Shown here: in pieces, positions 52,184 through 61,180 of the stretch
How positions within the stretch are numbered: the first letter of the stretch is position 1
How the letters are laid out: every line of letters starts with the position of its first letter
Source of the DNA: Blattamonas nauphoetae
Lineage: Eukaryota; Preaxostyla; Oxymonadida
Direction: 5' to 3'
Length of the DNA: 64,000 bases
NCBI GenBank assembly: GCA_033064195.1
Contig: JARBJD010000026.1
Coordinates: 186,001 to 250,000, forward strand
Program-made: the position numbers and the translations under genes
The notes under the pieces: model-generated
Database searches by the model: none
What the model was told of the DNA's origin: nothing
Seen by the model: the letters and a program-made list of their open reading frames with translations, nothing else

Positions 52184-53257
52184 ATGACGACTTTAAACGA
52201 GAAGATGTCTCCATCCGCTGATTATCCTTGCTCTGGTATCTCTTCTCACTGCTTGTCATATTCTCCAGATTGCTCACCGTTCCTTAATTGAGATGAAGAA
52301 AAGCCTGAATCTGGATCCAGAAAGGGGGTTGTATTTCGATCTCTCGTTGCCACTGTGAAGTTGCAGCCCGCATTTGATGACTCTCTGGAAGCGAAAGCGG
52401 TAAAAATCCTCCAATATGTAGTTCCGAATAATTTTCAATCGGCAGATGCTTTTCTCGGCAGCTTTGGGCGAACCCCGAAGGAATCTTTGACAAACTTCGG
52501 ACAGTGCATTGGGATACTCGTTTCTTCACCCAGTCAGATCATCACAACTGCAGCAATGAAGATGCTCGTTAATCTGTTCGAGTGGTGTTCCAACACAGAC
52601 CGACTTACTCTCTTCAAAGCTGATCTGATCCCTCAACTCGTCACAACTCTTAATCCACAGTCTCTTTCCTTTGGAGAGGCAGTCAATATCCACACCAACC
52701 TCCTGAAAATCATCGCCAACTCTGTCAGGCTCGCAACTGATGCTGGTCTCCACTATCTCGGAATTGAAGATCACACTGACCGACAAGCTGTTCTCGAGAC
52801 GATCTTGCAGAAAGTTCTCGTTCCTTCGGAGCAGTATATCCGCCATTTGTGCGTGAATCGGCATTCGATGATCGATGATGACTTATCGGATGAATTCATG
52901 ACTCTTCTCGCTCGAATCCTCCGAATATGTCCATATTATCCTCCAACAATGGAGATCGTCGGAAATATGCCAATCGTCCTCACGATACCAAGTTGTCTCG
53001 CATTCTTTGAAACTAAACGCTCAATCTGCAATTTCCTGTTTGTAATAATCGATAGCCAGCGGGAATGGAACAGAGCAAGCAGATATGTGCAAGATAGGGG
53101 GAAGCAAGTGCCTCGAATGCTGAGAATGGAGGGCTTCGAAGATGTGATTGAAGAACAGCTGCAAAACAACAAAGCAGCAATCTTTGGTGAAGTTATTGTT
53201 CTCCAATGGATACAACTGAGCAACTTGCTGGGTATGAACCTTCCAGAACAGATATAG
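52184..53257 (+). pseudogene. Armadillo-like gene of unit 3 with one premature stop
   Basis: It starts MTTLNEKMSPSADYPCSG. Codon 36, Trp (TGG) in every paralogue, is TGA here (52289-52291; context SPFLN, stop, DEEKPES). The remaining 320 or so codons are open and full of family motifs (FRSLVATVKLQPAFDDSLEA, VPSEQYIRHLCVNRHSM, CPYYPPTMEIVGNMPIVLTI, MLRMEGFEDVIEEQLQNN), ending GMNLPEQI and TAG. A single G-to-A change separates it from an intact gene, so its loss is recent. Confidence 0.85.
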
Positions 53258-53300
53258 AAACAAGTATCAACCAGCGATCGTTTCGAACTGTTTCTGACTT

Positions 53301-53699
53301 CAGTCATTCCGGCTTCCGGTATTTGGGTCTTGAATAAATTAAGAAAGGGGTGATCAACGAGAACGAGCTTTCAATTCCATTTCGATTTATCATTCTTCAA
53401 TGAAACAGCCGGAAAGACCAGTTATTATTGAACAAGTGATGCTAAAATGACAATAAAGCATTCGTTTATGAGTTCAGATTGAGATCAATCCATAATTTCA
53501 ACTTGAGTCCAGTTGAACAGACTCCACACCGTCTTCAGCAGGAAGACATTGAAATTGAGGAACAAACCACCATCTCGTGTGATCGTATCAATGTCACTCA
53601 CTGCTCTATTTTTTTATTTTTCTTCAATTCGCGGATAAGTTGAGATCAACCCTTTCCTTGAAAAAAATGAGAACCAAATACCGGAAGCCGGAATGACTG
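53301..53699. mobile_element. 399 bp MITE, second copy, inverted
   Basis: Same length and ends as the element in the peroxiredoxin gene, in opposite orientation, flanked by TT at 53299-53300 and 53700-53701. The empty site can be seen in the paralogous sequence near 35035 and 18340. Confidence 0.87.
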
Positions 53700-53701
53700 T
53701 T

Positions 53702-54186
53702 CTTTTGGACGACAAACACTGTTTGTGTGTGCTCTTTGTCGGCTCTGACATTAGTTCATGATTTCATTTGCGGCCACTCTCGCACTGCTCCTTTCTGGAA
53801 GACAGAAATGCTGCTTCGTCCGCACCAACCTACACTTCGCCGCTCTCCCACTCGAAGTGAAATAAAGAAGGAAACACTCACTCTCCATGCTCCCCAACCG
53901 CTGCCTCCTCGCTCCCCCACACGACCAAAGATGTGCAAATGGAGGCTGCTCGACAACCAAACCCATCCTCCTTCCTCCACCGAATTGGCTAGCGAGGCGA
54001 GGCGAAACAAAGGAGGATGGATTCTTCAGGATTCTTCGCAGAGCATCTCGACATGCAGAATAAGCGCAGAAGATTTGGCACGGTCTGGCAAAGAGTCCGG
54101 CATTTCATGCCTTCTGTCCGAACTCAAAGCGGAGAGGGAGAAGAGTCAAGCGTCCTCGCCCAACCTGTCTACAACCGTAACCAATT
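53702..54186 (+). pseudogene. Cassette block of unit 3, left of the 2.2 kb insertion
   Basis: Homologous to 35045-35700. Short frames such as WILQDSSQSISTCRISAEDL are kept. No recognisable domain; it resumes at 56433. Confidence 0.35.
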
Positions 54187-55084
54187 TTGGCATGTTAATT
54201 GGATTGGACGGTGCCAGCGTTGGACTGGACAATTGACTTCGATTGGATATTCAATTTTGATCCTGTTCATTTTACTCTCATTCCATATATTGGTTTCCTT
54301 TCACTTGAAAATGAGAATAGTCTCTTGAAAATCAGCGAAATGGTGAGAATCCGATGATTCTCTTCTTCTAGTGACGAGTTGCTTGATCCACCCACCATTG
54401 GACGTCATTGGATGTCATTGGACATTTCGCTGATACTTTTGTTCTGATGTCTTCTCAATTAGTGCATACCGTTTTTGAAGTTTTCAAAGAGTCGGCAAAA
54501 ATGGACTGTCCGATTGGACATCCAGTCCTGGACGTCCAATCCACATCTATAAAGGGTCACAGTTGCTTCTCCATTTCGATGTTGGTGTGATATTACCACC
54601 CATCTCTCACTTTTTTGATTAGTCTTAGACCTCATCACTTTGTTTGAGCGAGGTAGTGCCTTCATCTCTGCATTTTGCTGCCCCTGGATGTGTCCAAACT
54701 CAGAACAGTTTGAGTCGCCGTTGATAGTGTTTTCTCTCTTTATTTTCAATTTCTAGCCACTTCCTTCACTTTTTCTCTCCATCTCTTGCAGGAACAGGGT
54801 GCTCATTCATCCACAAGCGAAAAGTCAACACGATCGAACTGTCGGACGTCTTCTCCTCTGAGAAGAAATGAACAACTGTCATCGAATTGGTAGAAAATGG
54901 ACTCAGAGTATTTTCAAAGGGAACCTCCAAGACGACGGGCATATTGTTCCCCAATATGCACTAGGATGGGAGATCTGTTGCCATCGGTTTGAATCTCTTG
55001 CTTATTCATTTTTTTGACATTTTTTCATCGTATTTGACCCTCCTCATTCATATCTTCACATTCGACATATAGATCGGGAGTTAA

Positions 55085-55668
55085 GGGAGATTTGAGCAGA
55101 TCGCGAAACAGGCCGAGGCGAAGAGGCAAGAATCAGAGGAGATGGTAGCTAGGAATATGGAATCAGATGATGAGAAGAAAGATTCGAAGACAGTTGTGAT
55201 TCCAAAGGAAGTGAAGTCTCCAGAACCCAGCCAGAACAAGATTGAACAAGAACACACTGTTGCACTTGTTGTAACTCTAACTGATCAAACGATGGCCGAA
55301 TCAATCGGTGAAGAAAATAAGGAATCAACAAAACAAGTCGAGAAGAAAGAAGAACCGAAAGTTCAGGACAATGAAATACTTTGCGAAAACAATGGAAGAG
55401 AAGAATTTATCATCGATACAAGGTTTGTCAGAATGAATTCCCAGAAATTTCATCTCATCTTCATTGTCCTCTCAAGAGATATCTCCGTTCTTCATAATCT
55501 TTCACATTCTCCACATTGATCCTTCTTCTCTTTTTCTCCTTAACCTCCAGAATTCAACATTTCCCCCCACACGACAATGCTCCAACGAAGTCAACGTCGT
55601 TGAACACAGCTTCTTCAACCGGGTATTCTTCACAATCGCTTTCCTCAAGACCTTCCTCTAAATCATGA
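55085..55668 (+). CDS. Charged coiled tail of an unrecognised gene, two exons, inside the 2.2 kb element
   Basis: The frame is open from about 55089 (EQIAKQAEAKRQESEEMVAR) and runs through a Lys/Glu-rich region (IPKEVKSPEPSQNKIEQEH; ESTKQVEKKEEPKVQDNEIL) to 55422. A 128 nt intron follows (55423-55550, GTTTGTCA to TTAACCTCCAG). The second exon joins in phase as IQHFPPHDNAPTKSTSLNTA, ends SSRPSSKS and stops with TGA at 55666. The first visible exon may begin after the acceptor at 55084; the only internal ATG is 55142. Further upstream, 54782-54990 has another coding-like stretch (KVNTIELSDVFSSEKK; TTVIELVENGLRVFSKGTSK) with stops. It is probably a host gene piece captured by the transposon. Confidence 0.5.
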
Positions 55669-56140
55669 TCACACTTGTTAACGGTCTCGCCTACTCTTTT
55701 TTTGGTCATACACATGCACCCTCGACTGAATTTGTGTTCTGGTCCCTTCGAACTCGGCGTATTTCTACTTGTACATGGCCTTGATGATTACACTTGCGAA
55801 AATCGGAAAGGAGGGGAATCAAAGATTCTTGGACGCTCGCTTCGATCTGAACAGGGAGTGACGGTGAATGAAAAGCAAACAAGGAAGGGGATGCGAGGAA
55901 GAACGAACATAGACGCGCTGTTGATGTTTGTAAGATCTCAACCAGCCCTAAAATAGACTGAGCCAATCGTCGAAGGAAATTCAGAAGAATCACAACAAGC
56001 TGAAGGTCGGCTGCTGTATCTTTTGTCTTCTTTTCACTTAATTCGTCACTAATCACACTGTTTTGCCTTGTGTCATTTTTACCAGCCAGGTTCTGATATC
56101 CACCCTCGCCATATCAATTATTCCATCTTTGAGATCATTG
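55669..56140. other. Interior of the 2.2 kb element, nothing recognised
   Basis: No frame here has convincing coding character on either strand, and I found no repeat shared with the rest of the window. Confidence 0.35.
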
Positions 56141-56432
56141 CTGCAAGAATATGTTTGTAGAATTGATAATTCGAGGAGAAAAGGATGTGGTTTGGAATGA
56201 TCATCCCATTTCCATCCGAGAATTCAGTTCTCCGGACACAATTGACCTCAATCTGCTGAAATATCTCTACTCTGCCCACAGAACACCTTCCCTTGTCGTT
56301 TCGAGTCATTTTGTTGCAATGACTTGGATTTCACCCATTGCCCGGTTTTATGAACTCCCTCGGCTCCTAAATAGGAGACTGGACATTGGACTGGACATTG
56401 CCACCTCGACTGGACACAGCTTAACAGGCCAA

Positions 56433-57600
56433 AACCAATTCAAGAACGATCGTGTCGTGGGATCGGAAGAACGCAATATGTCCGACAGCAAACCAGCCGA
56501 TGGATGTGTCGGCGGTGACGTGATGGACAGGCAGGAGAAAGCCGACATCCAATCCGCCCACAGAATGCACTCGATCTTCGCGACAAACGTGGTGTCATCC
56601 GCAGCCACCAGCACCCACCGGACTGGCTGGCATCGAAAAGCAAACTGGAGCTGCAGACACTCCATCTCACAAGTGTCGTCCCTCCAGCTCTTCCAGCCTG
56701 TCGTGTTGGACCTCATCGGACTTCTGGAGAAGGCTACGGCTGGTCCCTCGAACAAGAACATCTTGTTTCGCGTTTCACAAATCGACAAGGAGACAGTCTC
56801 TCTCCTCAAAGACCACGCGATTGCTGGTCCGTTTGTGTTTTCTGCACTGGAAACGAAAAGCAGACTGTTCGCACCAGACCTCTCCGAAGATGATTTACAC
56901 TCGCTCGACAGGATCATCAAAAAACTGATCAACGCATCCCCCGTTCTGAATATCCTCACACTTCACGAGCTGTGTCTCATCTGGCTCGGACACAACGACG
57001 AGATTTCACCACGCACGAACAGTCAGATGAGGGAGGAGACAGACATCTCATCACACGAACAGTCAGCAAACATGGATTCGGCACTGTCTGATCGATCAAG
57101 CTGGACAACGAGAACAAAGACAAGTTGAATGTGTAGATCTCTCCCAATCTCTCATCCAGCAGTGTCTGTCTGGACTTCAAGGAAAACGAGGAGGAGTGGC
57201 CACACATCGATGAACAGACTCTCCGCAACTAGTTCCTTGATGACATGACTGCTCGCATCTCCACGCTCCTTCCCTTCGACATCACTCCCGACGACATCGA
57301 TGGCTTCGTCGCGGAAGAAGAGGAGCGAGCACTCGCCGAGTCAGGATCGTCGCTGCAGTTTGGTGAGAAGAGTGACAACTTGCGAATGAAGCTTGCTGAA
57401 TTCGAAACTCGCCTTTCGCTATTTGGAGCGTTTTTCCCTCCGCCCATCCAGCCCTTAAACCATCAAACCCAGAATCCTCAGCACCTCTTTCCCATCTCTT
57501 CCCACCAATCTCCGTGTCACCACTGACGTTTCGGGAGTGTCCAGCCGCTGGCAGAGAATCAGAAAGAAGGCGACACAGCTCGGGAACAGATAATCGGTCT
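56433..57600 (+). pseudogene. Cassette block of unit 3, right of the 2.2 kb insertion
   Basis: It keeps the best version of the cassette's helical segment: VVLDLIGLLEKATAGPSNKN, FRVSQIDKETVSLLKDHAIA, APDLSEDDLHSLDRIIKKLI, LHELCLIWLGHNDEISP. Then MTARISTLLPFDITPDDIDG and VAEEEERALAESGSSLQFGE appear at 57245-57360 in a second frame. A long frame starting at 56151 crosses the transposon boundary and is fortuitous. Family unknown. Confidence 0.4.
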
Positions 57601-58180
57601 CCTCAGACGAACGATGGCTCTCCTCCATTTCTCCGACTTCCAGCCCATCTGCGTCTCGTCAGACGGGTCAGAACAAGCATCTGTCTCCTCTCTCCTCGTC
57701 CCAAATCCAACAAACCCTTTCACTGTCAACACCCTCTCCCCGATCTGCTTCGATGGTGTGTCGCGCGACAGGCAGTGTGGCAGAATCACACCATCACGGA
57801 ACGACACCAACCACGCCACGCTCTTCTCGTTCCCTGCCACACTCACTGTCGTCCCGTGGCGAAGATCGTCGCGTCTGGCTTTCCATCTTCGTCACATTCC
57901 ACCACCACGATCGCTCCTCCCCTCTCTCACCCTCAATCGAGACTGCCACGAATTGAACCTGCCTGTTGAACCTCGCCAGCTCATCATCGACGGCAGACAG
58001 CAAGTCCTCACTCAGACGGACTTCGTGTGCTCCTCTTCGACTGCTCTGTCACGTGGCTTCTGGACGATCTTCGATTTGCGTCGCTTTGTCTCCTTCACCT
58101 CACACACTCACGGCGGAGCGAAATGCCTTCTCGACTTCGGTCGGATCCCAACGGACAACTGCATCATCAATCAACTTTGA
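57600..58180 (+). pseudogene. Cassette block of unit 3, last part
   Basis: A frame beginning with ATG at 57614 (MALLHFSDFQPICVSSDGSE; VSSLLVPNPTNPFTVNTLSP) is open for 188 residues and is better preserved than in units 1 and 2, where the same stretch is broken. It includes IIDGRQQVLTQTDFVCSSST and GGAKCLLDFGRIPTDN. Unit homology ends near 58170. No family recognised. Confidence 0.4.
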
Positions 58181-58507
58181 TACTTTCGCATTTTCACTTG
58201 ACTGCTTTCGCTTTTTGATGATGTGATCGGCGTTTCGGTTAGAGTTTTGCCTATTCGGTAGGATCATCAGTACGATCAACAAAACCACTTCATTTTTCGT
58301 TCTTTATTCATCTTTCTTCAGAGAAGAGTCGAGAGAGATCCGACTCGCGATCACCTCACCCCCGTCTACCTAAAACAGCTTATTTCCCACTTTGCACAAA
58401 AAGAGAATGTTTATGAGTGGAAACAGTGAAGTGGAGGAGATTAGAACAGAGTTCTCTTTCCACACGGCATGGTGCTTCGTGAATTTTGTCCTGGTTCTGG
58501 TCTGTTT
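58181..58507. other. Spacer, nothing recognised
   Basis: The spacer lies between the end of unit 3 and the 3' end of the inverted armadillo-like gene. No coding frame or repeat seen. Confidence 0.4.
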
Positions 58508-60183
58508 CTATTCCTGTTCTGGAATGTTCATGCCCTGCATGATGCCAAAATATGTCGAATTGATAACACAAAAGTCTCCTGATTTTCCGTTTTTGTCGTT
58601 TTGTAGCCGTTCCTCAGTCCCATCTTCAGGGACCTGATCAGGTCTGTAGTTTACTGTATGAGGTGTGATCATGGATCACACCTCACAGAAGTGGGGGTCT
58701 GATCCGTTTCCTAATTAGGAGTATCGATTTTCCTCTTTTACCAATTACTCACTTCATTTTCTTCATCGTACCGGTTCAATTCAAGCAATAAACAATCAAT
58801 TATGACCAGATAGCCTCTCAAATGGTCGATTAGACTCATTTCACAGTTTTTTTCGAAAGTAAACTCTCTTTTAATGAAACAGTTTGTTCAGAACAAAAAT
58901 TAGGTCTGATCAATGAAGGTCTGATCGATCAGATCCTTCTCAGGTCCCTGCCCATCTTCGATGCCCTCCATTCTCAACATTCGATGTATATTCCTCCATA
59001 TCTGGTGCTCTGTTCCCCTTGTTTCGGAAAGTTCCTTCTGGGGCATCGTCATGAACTCCAGAAAATTCCAGATTGAGCGATCGGTTTCGAATGACGCGAG
59101 ACAACTTGGTATCGTGAGAAAGACTGGCAGAGAGAGAACAAAATCCATTGTGGGTTGATAATAGGGAAAGATTTCGAGGATAGTGGCAAGATGAGTCATT
59201 AAATCTGTCTGTATGATTGTATCGACGATCGAATAGTGGTTCACGCACAGGTGGCGGACATACTGTTCGGAAGGAACGAGAATTTGCTTCAAAACTGTCT
59301 CGTGAACATCTTTTTGTTCATCGGGATCTTCAATTCCAATATTGGCGATGTTAGACGGTGTTGCGAGCCAGACAGTATGATAAAGCACCGAATTGAGACA
59401 AGTGTGGATATCTTCTGCTTCTGCAAAAGAAAGAGACAGTGGATTGAGAGTGTTGATGAGTTGAGGGATCAGATTAGCTTTGACAAGGGTAAGTATGATT
59501 CTGTTTGAACCATTCATAATCAGATTTCTGAGCATCTTCATTGTTGTTGAAGTGATTGCCTGATTGGAGGAAGAAAGGAGCACCTGAACGGACTGCATGA
59601 AGTTGGAATAAGATTCATCGGAGATTGATGCAAGACTGCCGAGAAAAGTATGCGTTGATTTCATATCATCCTGAACCATAGATTCGAGAAATTTCACGGT
59701 TTTCGCTTCCAAAGAAGCATCAAATACGGGATATAACTTCATAGTGGCAACAAGAGACTGAAAGATAACGACCTTTTCTTCTGCAGATTCGAGAGGTTCT
59801 TCATCCCACTTCACGAAAGGAGAACAATCTATTGATAATGATAAACGAGGGAAAGACTAACCAAAGTAAGTTCTTTCAAGAGAGGTGTCTGGATTGGTGT
59901 TCTTTTCGTTTTCGATTCTTTGAATCGGGTCAGCGATCATGTCATTCTGTTGATGAATTTGCTTCTGCAGAACAAGGACAGTCTGCTATAATGTCTCACA
60001 CTCACTTTCCACTTGATCCAAACGATTTTGGAGGGTTTGATTCCGCTCTTTCAACGCATTCACTTCTCCCACAAGGTGCTGGACAGTATCAAACTAATGA
60101 ATCATAACATGTGGTTGAAGGTCATGAAAGAAAAGATGAGAACAGACTAAACCATTGAGAATATCGGTGTCTAAAGTTGTCAT
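58508..60183 (-). pseudogene. Armadillo-like gene with N-terminal coiled coil, broken by a hAT MITE
   Basis: It starts at ATG 60183 (MTTLDTDILNGL), 35 bp after the promoter motif. A probable 54 nt intron (60094-60147) leads into a coiled-coil exon not seen in the other copies (QHLVGEVNALKERNQTLQNR; VLVLQKQIHQQNDMIADPIQ), which has one in-frame TAG near 59987. A 33 nt intron (59829-59861, GTTAGT to TCAATAG) joins in phase to DCSPFVKWDEEPLESAEEK. The body follows the family (FQSLVATMKLYPVFDASLEA; VPSEQYVRHLCVNHYSI; LTIPSCLASFETDRSIW; MLRMEGIEDG). There the MITE (58627-58950) is inserted with duplication of the 8 bp AAGATGGG, so the frame ends in element sequence at 58900. The lost tail, TEERLQNDKNGKSGDF to GMNIPEQE and TAG, survives at 58618-58508. 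Confidence 0.82.
58627..58950. mobile_element. 324 bp hAT MITE, copy 2
   Basis: Same ends, length and internal palindrome as copy 1 (45727-46050). The 8 bp duplication CCCATCTT lies at 58619-58626 and 58951-58958. Inserted in the last coding part of the armadillo-like gene. Confidence 0.9.
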
Positions 60184-60207
60184 GAAGATTGGACCAAAAT
60201 GATATCA

Positions 60208-60218
60208 CACGTTATGGG
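60208..60218 (-). promoter_or_regulatory. CCCATAACGTG element 35 bp before the ATG at 60183
   Basis: It matches the family motif with one mismatch (CCCATAACGAG), on the minus strand, at the identical distance from the ATG. TCTGA precedes it, as in the array copies. Confidence 0.65.
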
Positions 60219-60834
60219 TCAGATCAGAGTGAGAAAAAACGAGAATGTGTAGAAATAGTCACCAAATAAAACCATAATTGTCAAAAAAATAGTCCATTCC
60301 TTTTGAAGACACTGATGTTTTTCAGACGGGTTCCAAAACCTTTCAATTCCTCAATGACAAAAGAATGCCCAGAGATGGATCAAGGTGGCGTTGCGAAGGG
60401 TGAAATGCTCCCAAATGAGTGATATGTGTGATGGAGAAACGAGATGAGAAGTGAGAAGAAGAAGAAGTGAGACGAATTCCAGACAAGAACGAAAGATCAT
60501 CTCACGAAACGAGAACTAAAAGAGTCCGAAGAAATGGTGATGAAACCGTTCCGAAATGAAGAAGATTGAAATAGTTGATGGTTGGCAAGGCTGAGGTCTC
60601 GCTCGAAGTCAGGAATTAAAAATCTCTCCTTTCCCCACAGACATGTGGTGTTCATTGTCGATGTGTCAGATGTGTGACCTGCAAAGAAGACACAGAAGTG
60701 TTGGAGCTGACCATTGTCAACGGAAAGGAGAACGAAAGAAGGAGAGAGATGGAATGACATGGTCCATCTTCCATCCTGTGACGTGCTTTTGTAGAATGAA
60801 ATGAGGTGTGAATTGGTGGCATGTTCTGTGAGTG
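60219..60834. other. Intergenic stretch, nothing convincing
   Basis: A minus-strand frame at 60760-60497 has ordinary composition but no recognisable domain. It may be untranslated sequence. Confidence 0.35.
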
Positions 60835-61014
60835 TCAGGAGAGAGTCACTTTCTGTGCTTTCTGCGTGGATTCTTTCTCATCCATCGATGGCAGTCGAGA
60901 AATGATCGACTCCACAGATGGACGCTCCTCGGGATTCACAGACAGGCATTCCTCAATCAGCCCTTTCATCTCCTCTCTAACAACTCTGTCACGTGGCTTT
61001 TCTTCTCGACCTTT
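60835..61014 (-). pseudogene. C-terminal end of a protein kinase domain
   Basis: The minus frame reads GREEKPRDRVVREEMKGLIE, ECLSVNPEERPSVESIISRL, then a Ser/Lys tail ending KAQKVTLS and TGA. The CLSVNPEERPS pattern is the conserved Arg-containing helix near the end of protein kinase domains. An in-frame TGA lies just upstream (61015-61017) and no N-lobe or catalytic loop is found, so only a remnant is left unless an intron lies there. Confidence 0.5.
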
Positions 61015-61180
61015 TCATGCTATGCCCTCAGCGCTTCTCTGCACACGAAGACACACCTCACTTCAGAACGAGTGTCAGGTCGTTGAAGAGTTATAATAAC
61101 AATTATCTTTCGCTTATATGTGCAAAATGAATTGACAAAGCCTTCCCCTTACCATAATTTTGATTGATCACACCTTTTCT

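Larger units (their letters stand above)
54187..56432. mobile_element. 2.2 kb TIR element carrying a captured spliced gene
   Basis: The ends are TTGGCATGTTAA and, inverted, TTGGCCTGTTAA, flanked by the exact 8 bp duplication AACCAATT (54179-54186 and 56433-56440). Subterminal and internal TTGGAC/GTCCAA repeats occur near 54195-54235, 54400-54425, 54510-54545 and 56380-56415. It has no transposase but contains exons with an intron at 55085-55668. Confidence 0.82.
51048..58180 (+). repeat. Array unit 3 (with 0.4 and 2.2 kb insertions)
   Basis: Block order as in units 1 and 2, except that the block matching 32300-33200 is missing: armadillo-like fragment 51058-51330, cassette 51480-52100, armadillo-like gene 52184-53257, blocks 53700-57600 and 57600-58180. 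It is more diverged from units 1 and 2 than they are from each other. Confidence 0.72.

Noticed and set aside
56151-57128. 325-residue frame
   Set aside because: It runs from transposon interior across the target duplication at 56433 into the array cassette, so its continuity is accidental.
59985-59990. TAG read as glutamine (reassigned code, as in some oxymonads)
   Set aside because: Gene ends in this window use TAG and TGA at conserved positions (24729, 33927 and 52184 genes end in TAG), so the standard code is the simpler reading and the coiled-coil TAG is a lesion.
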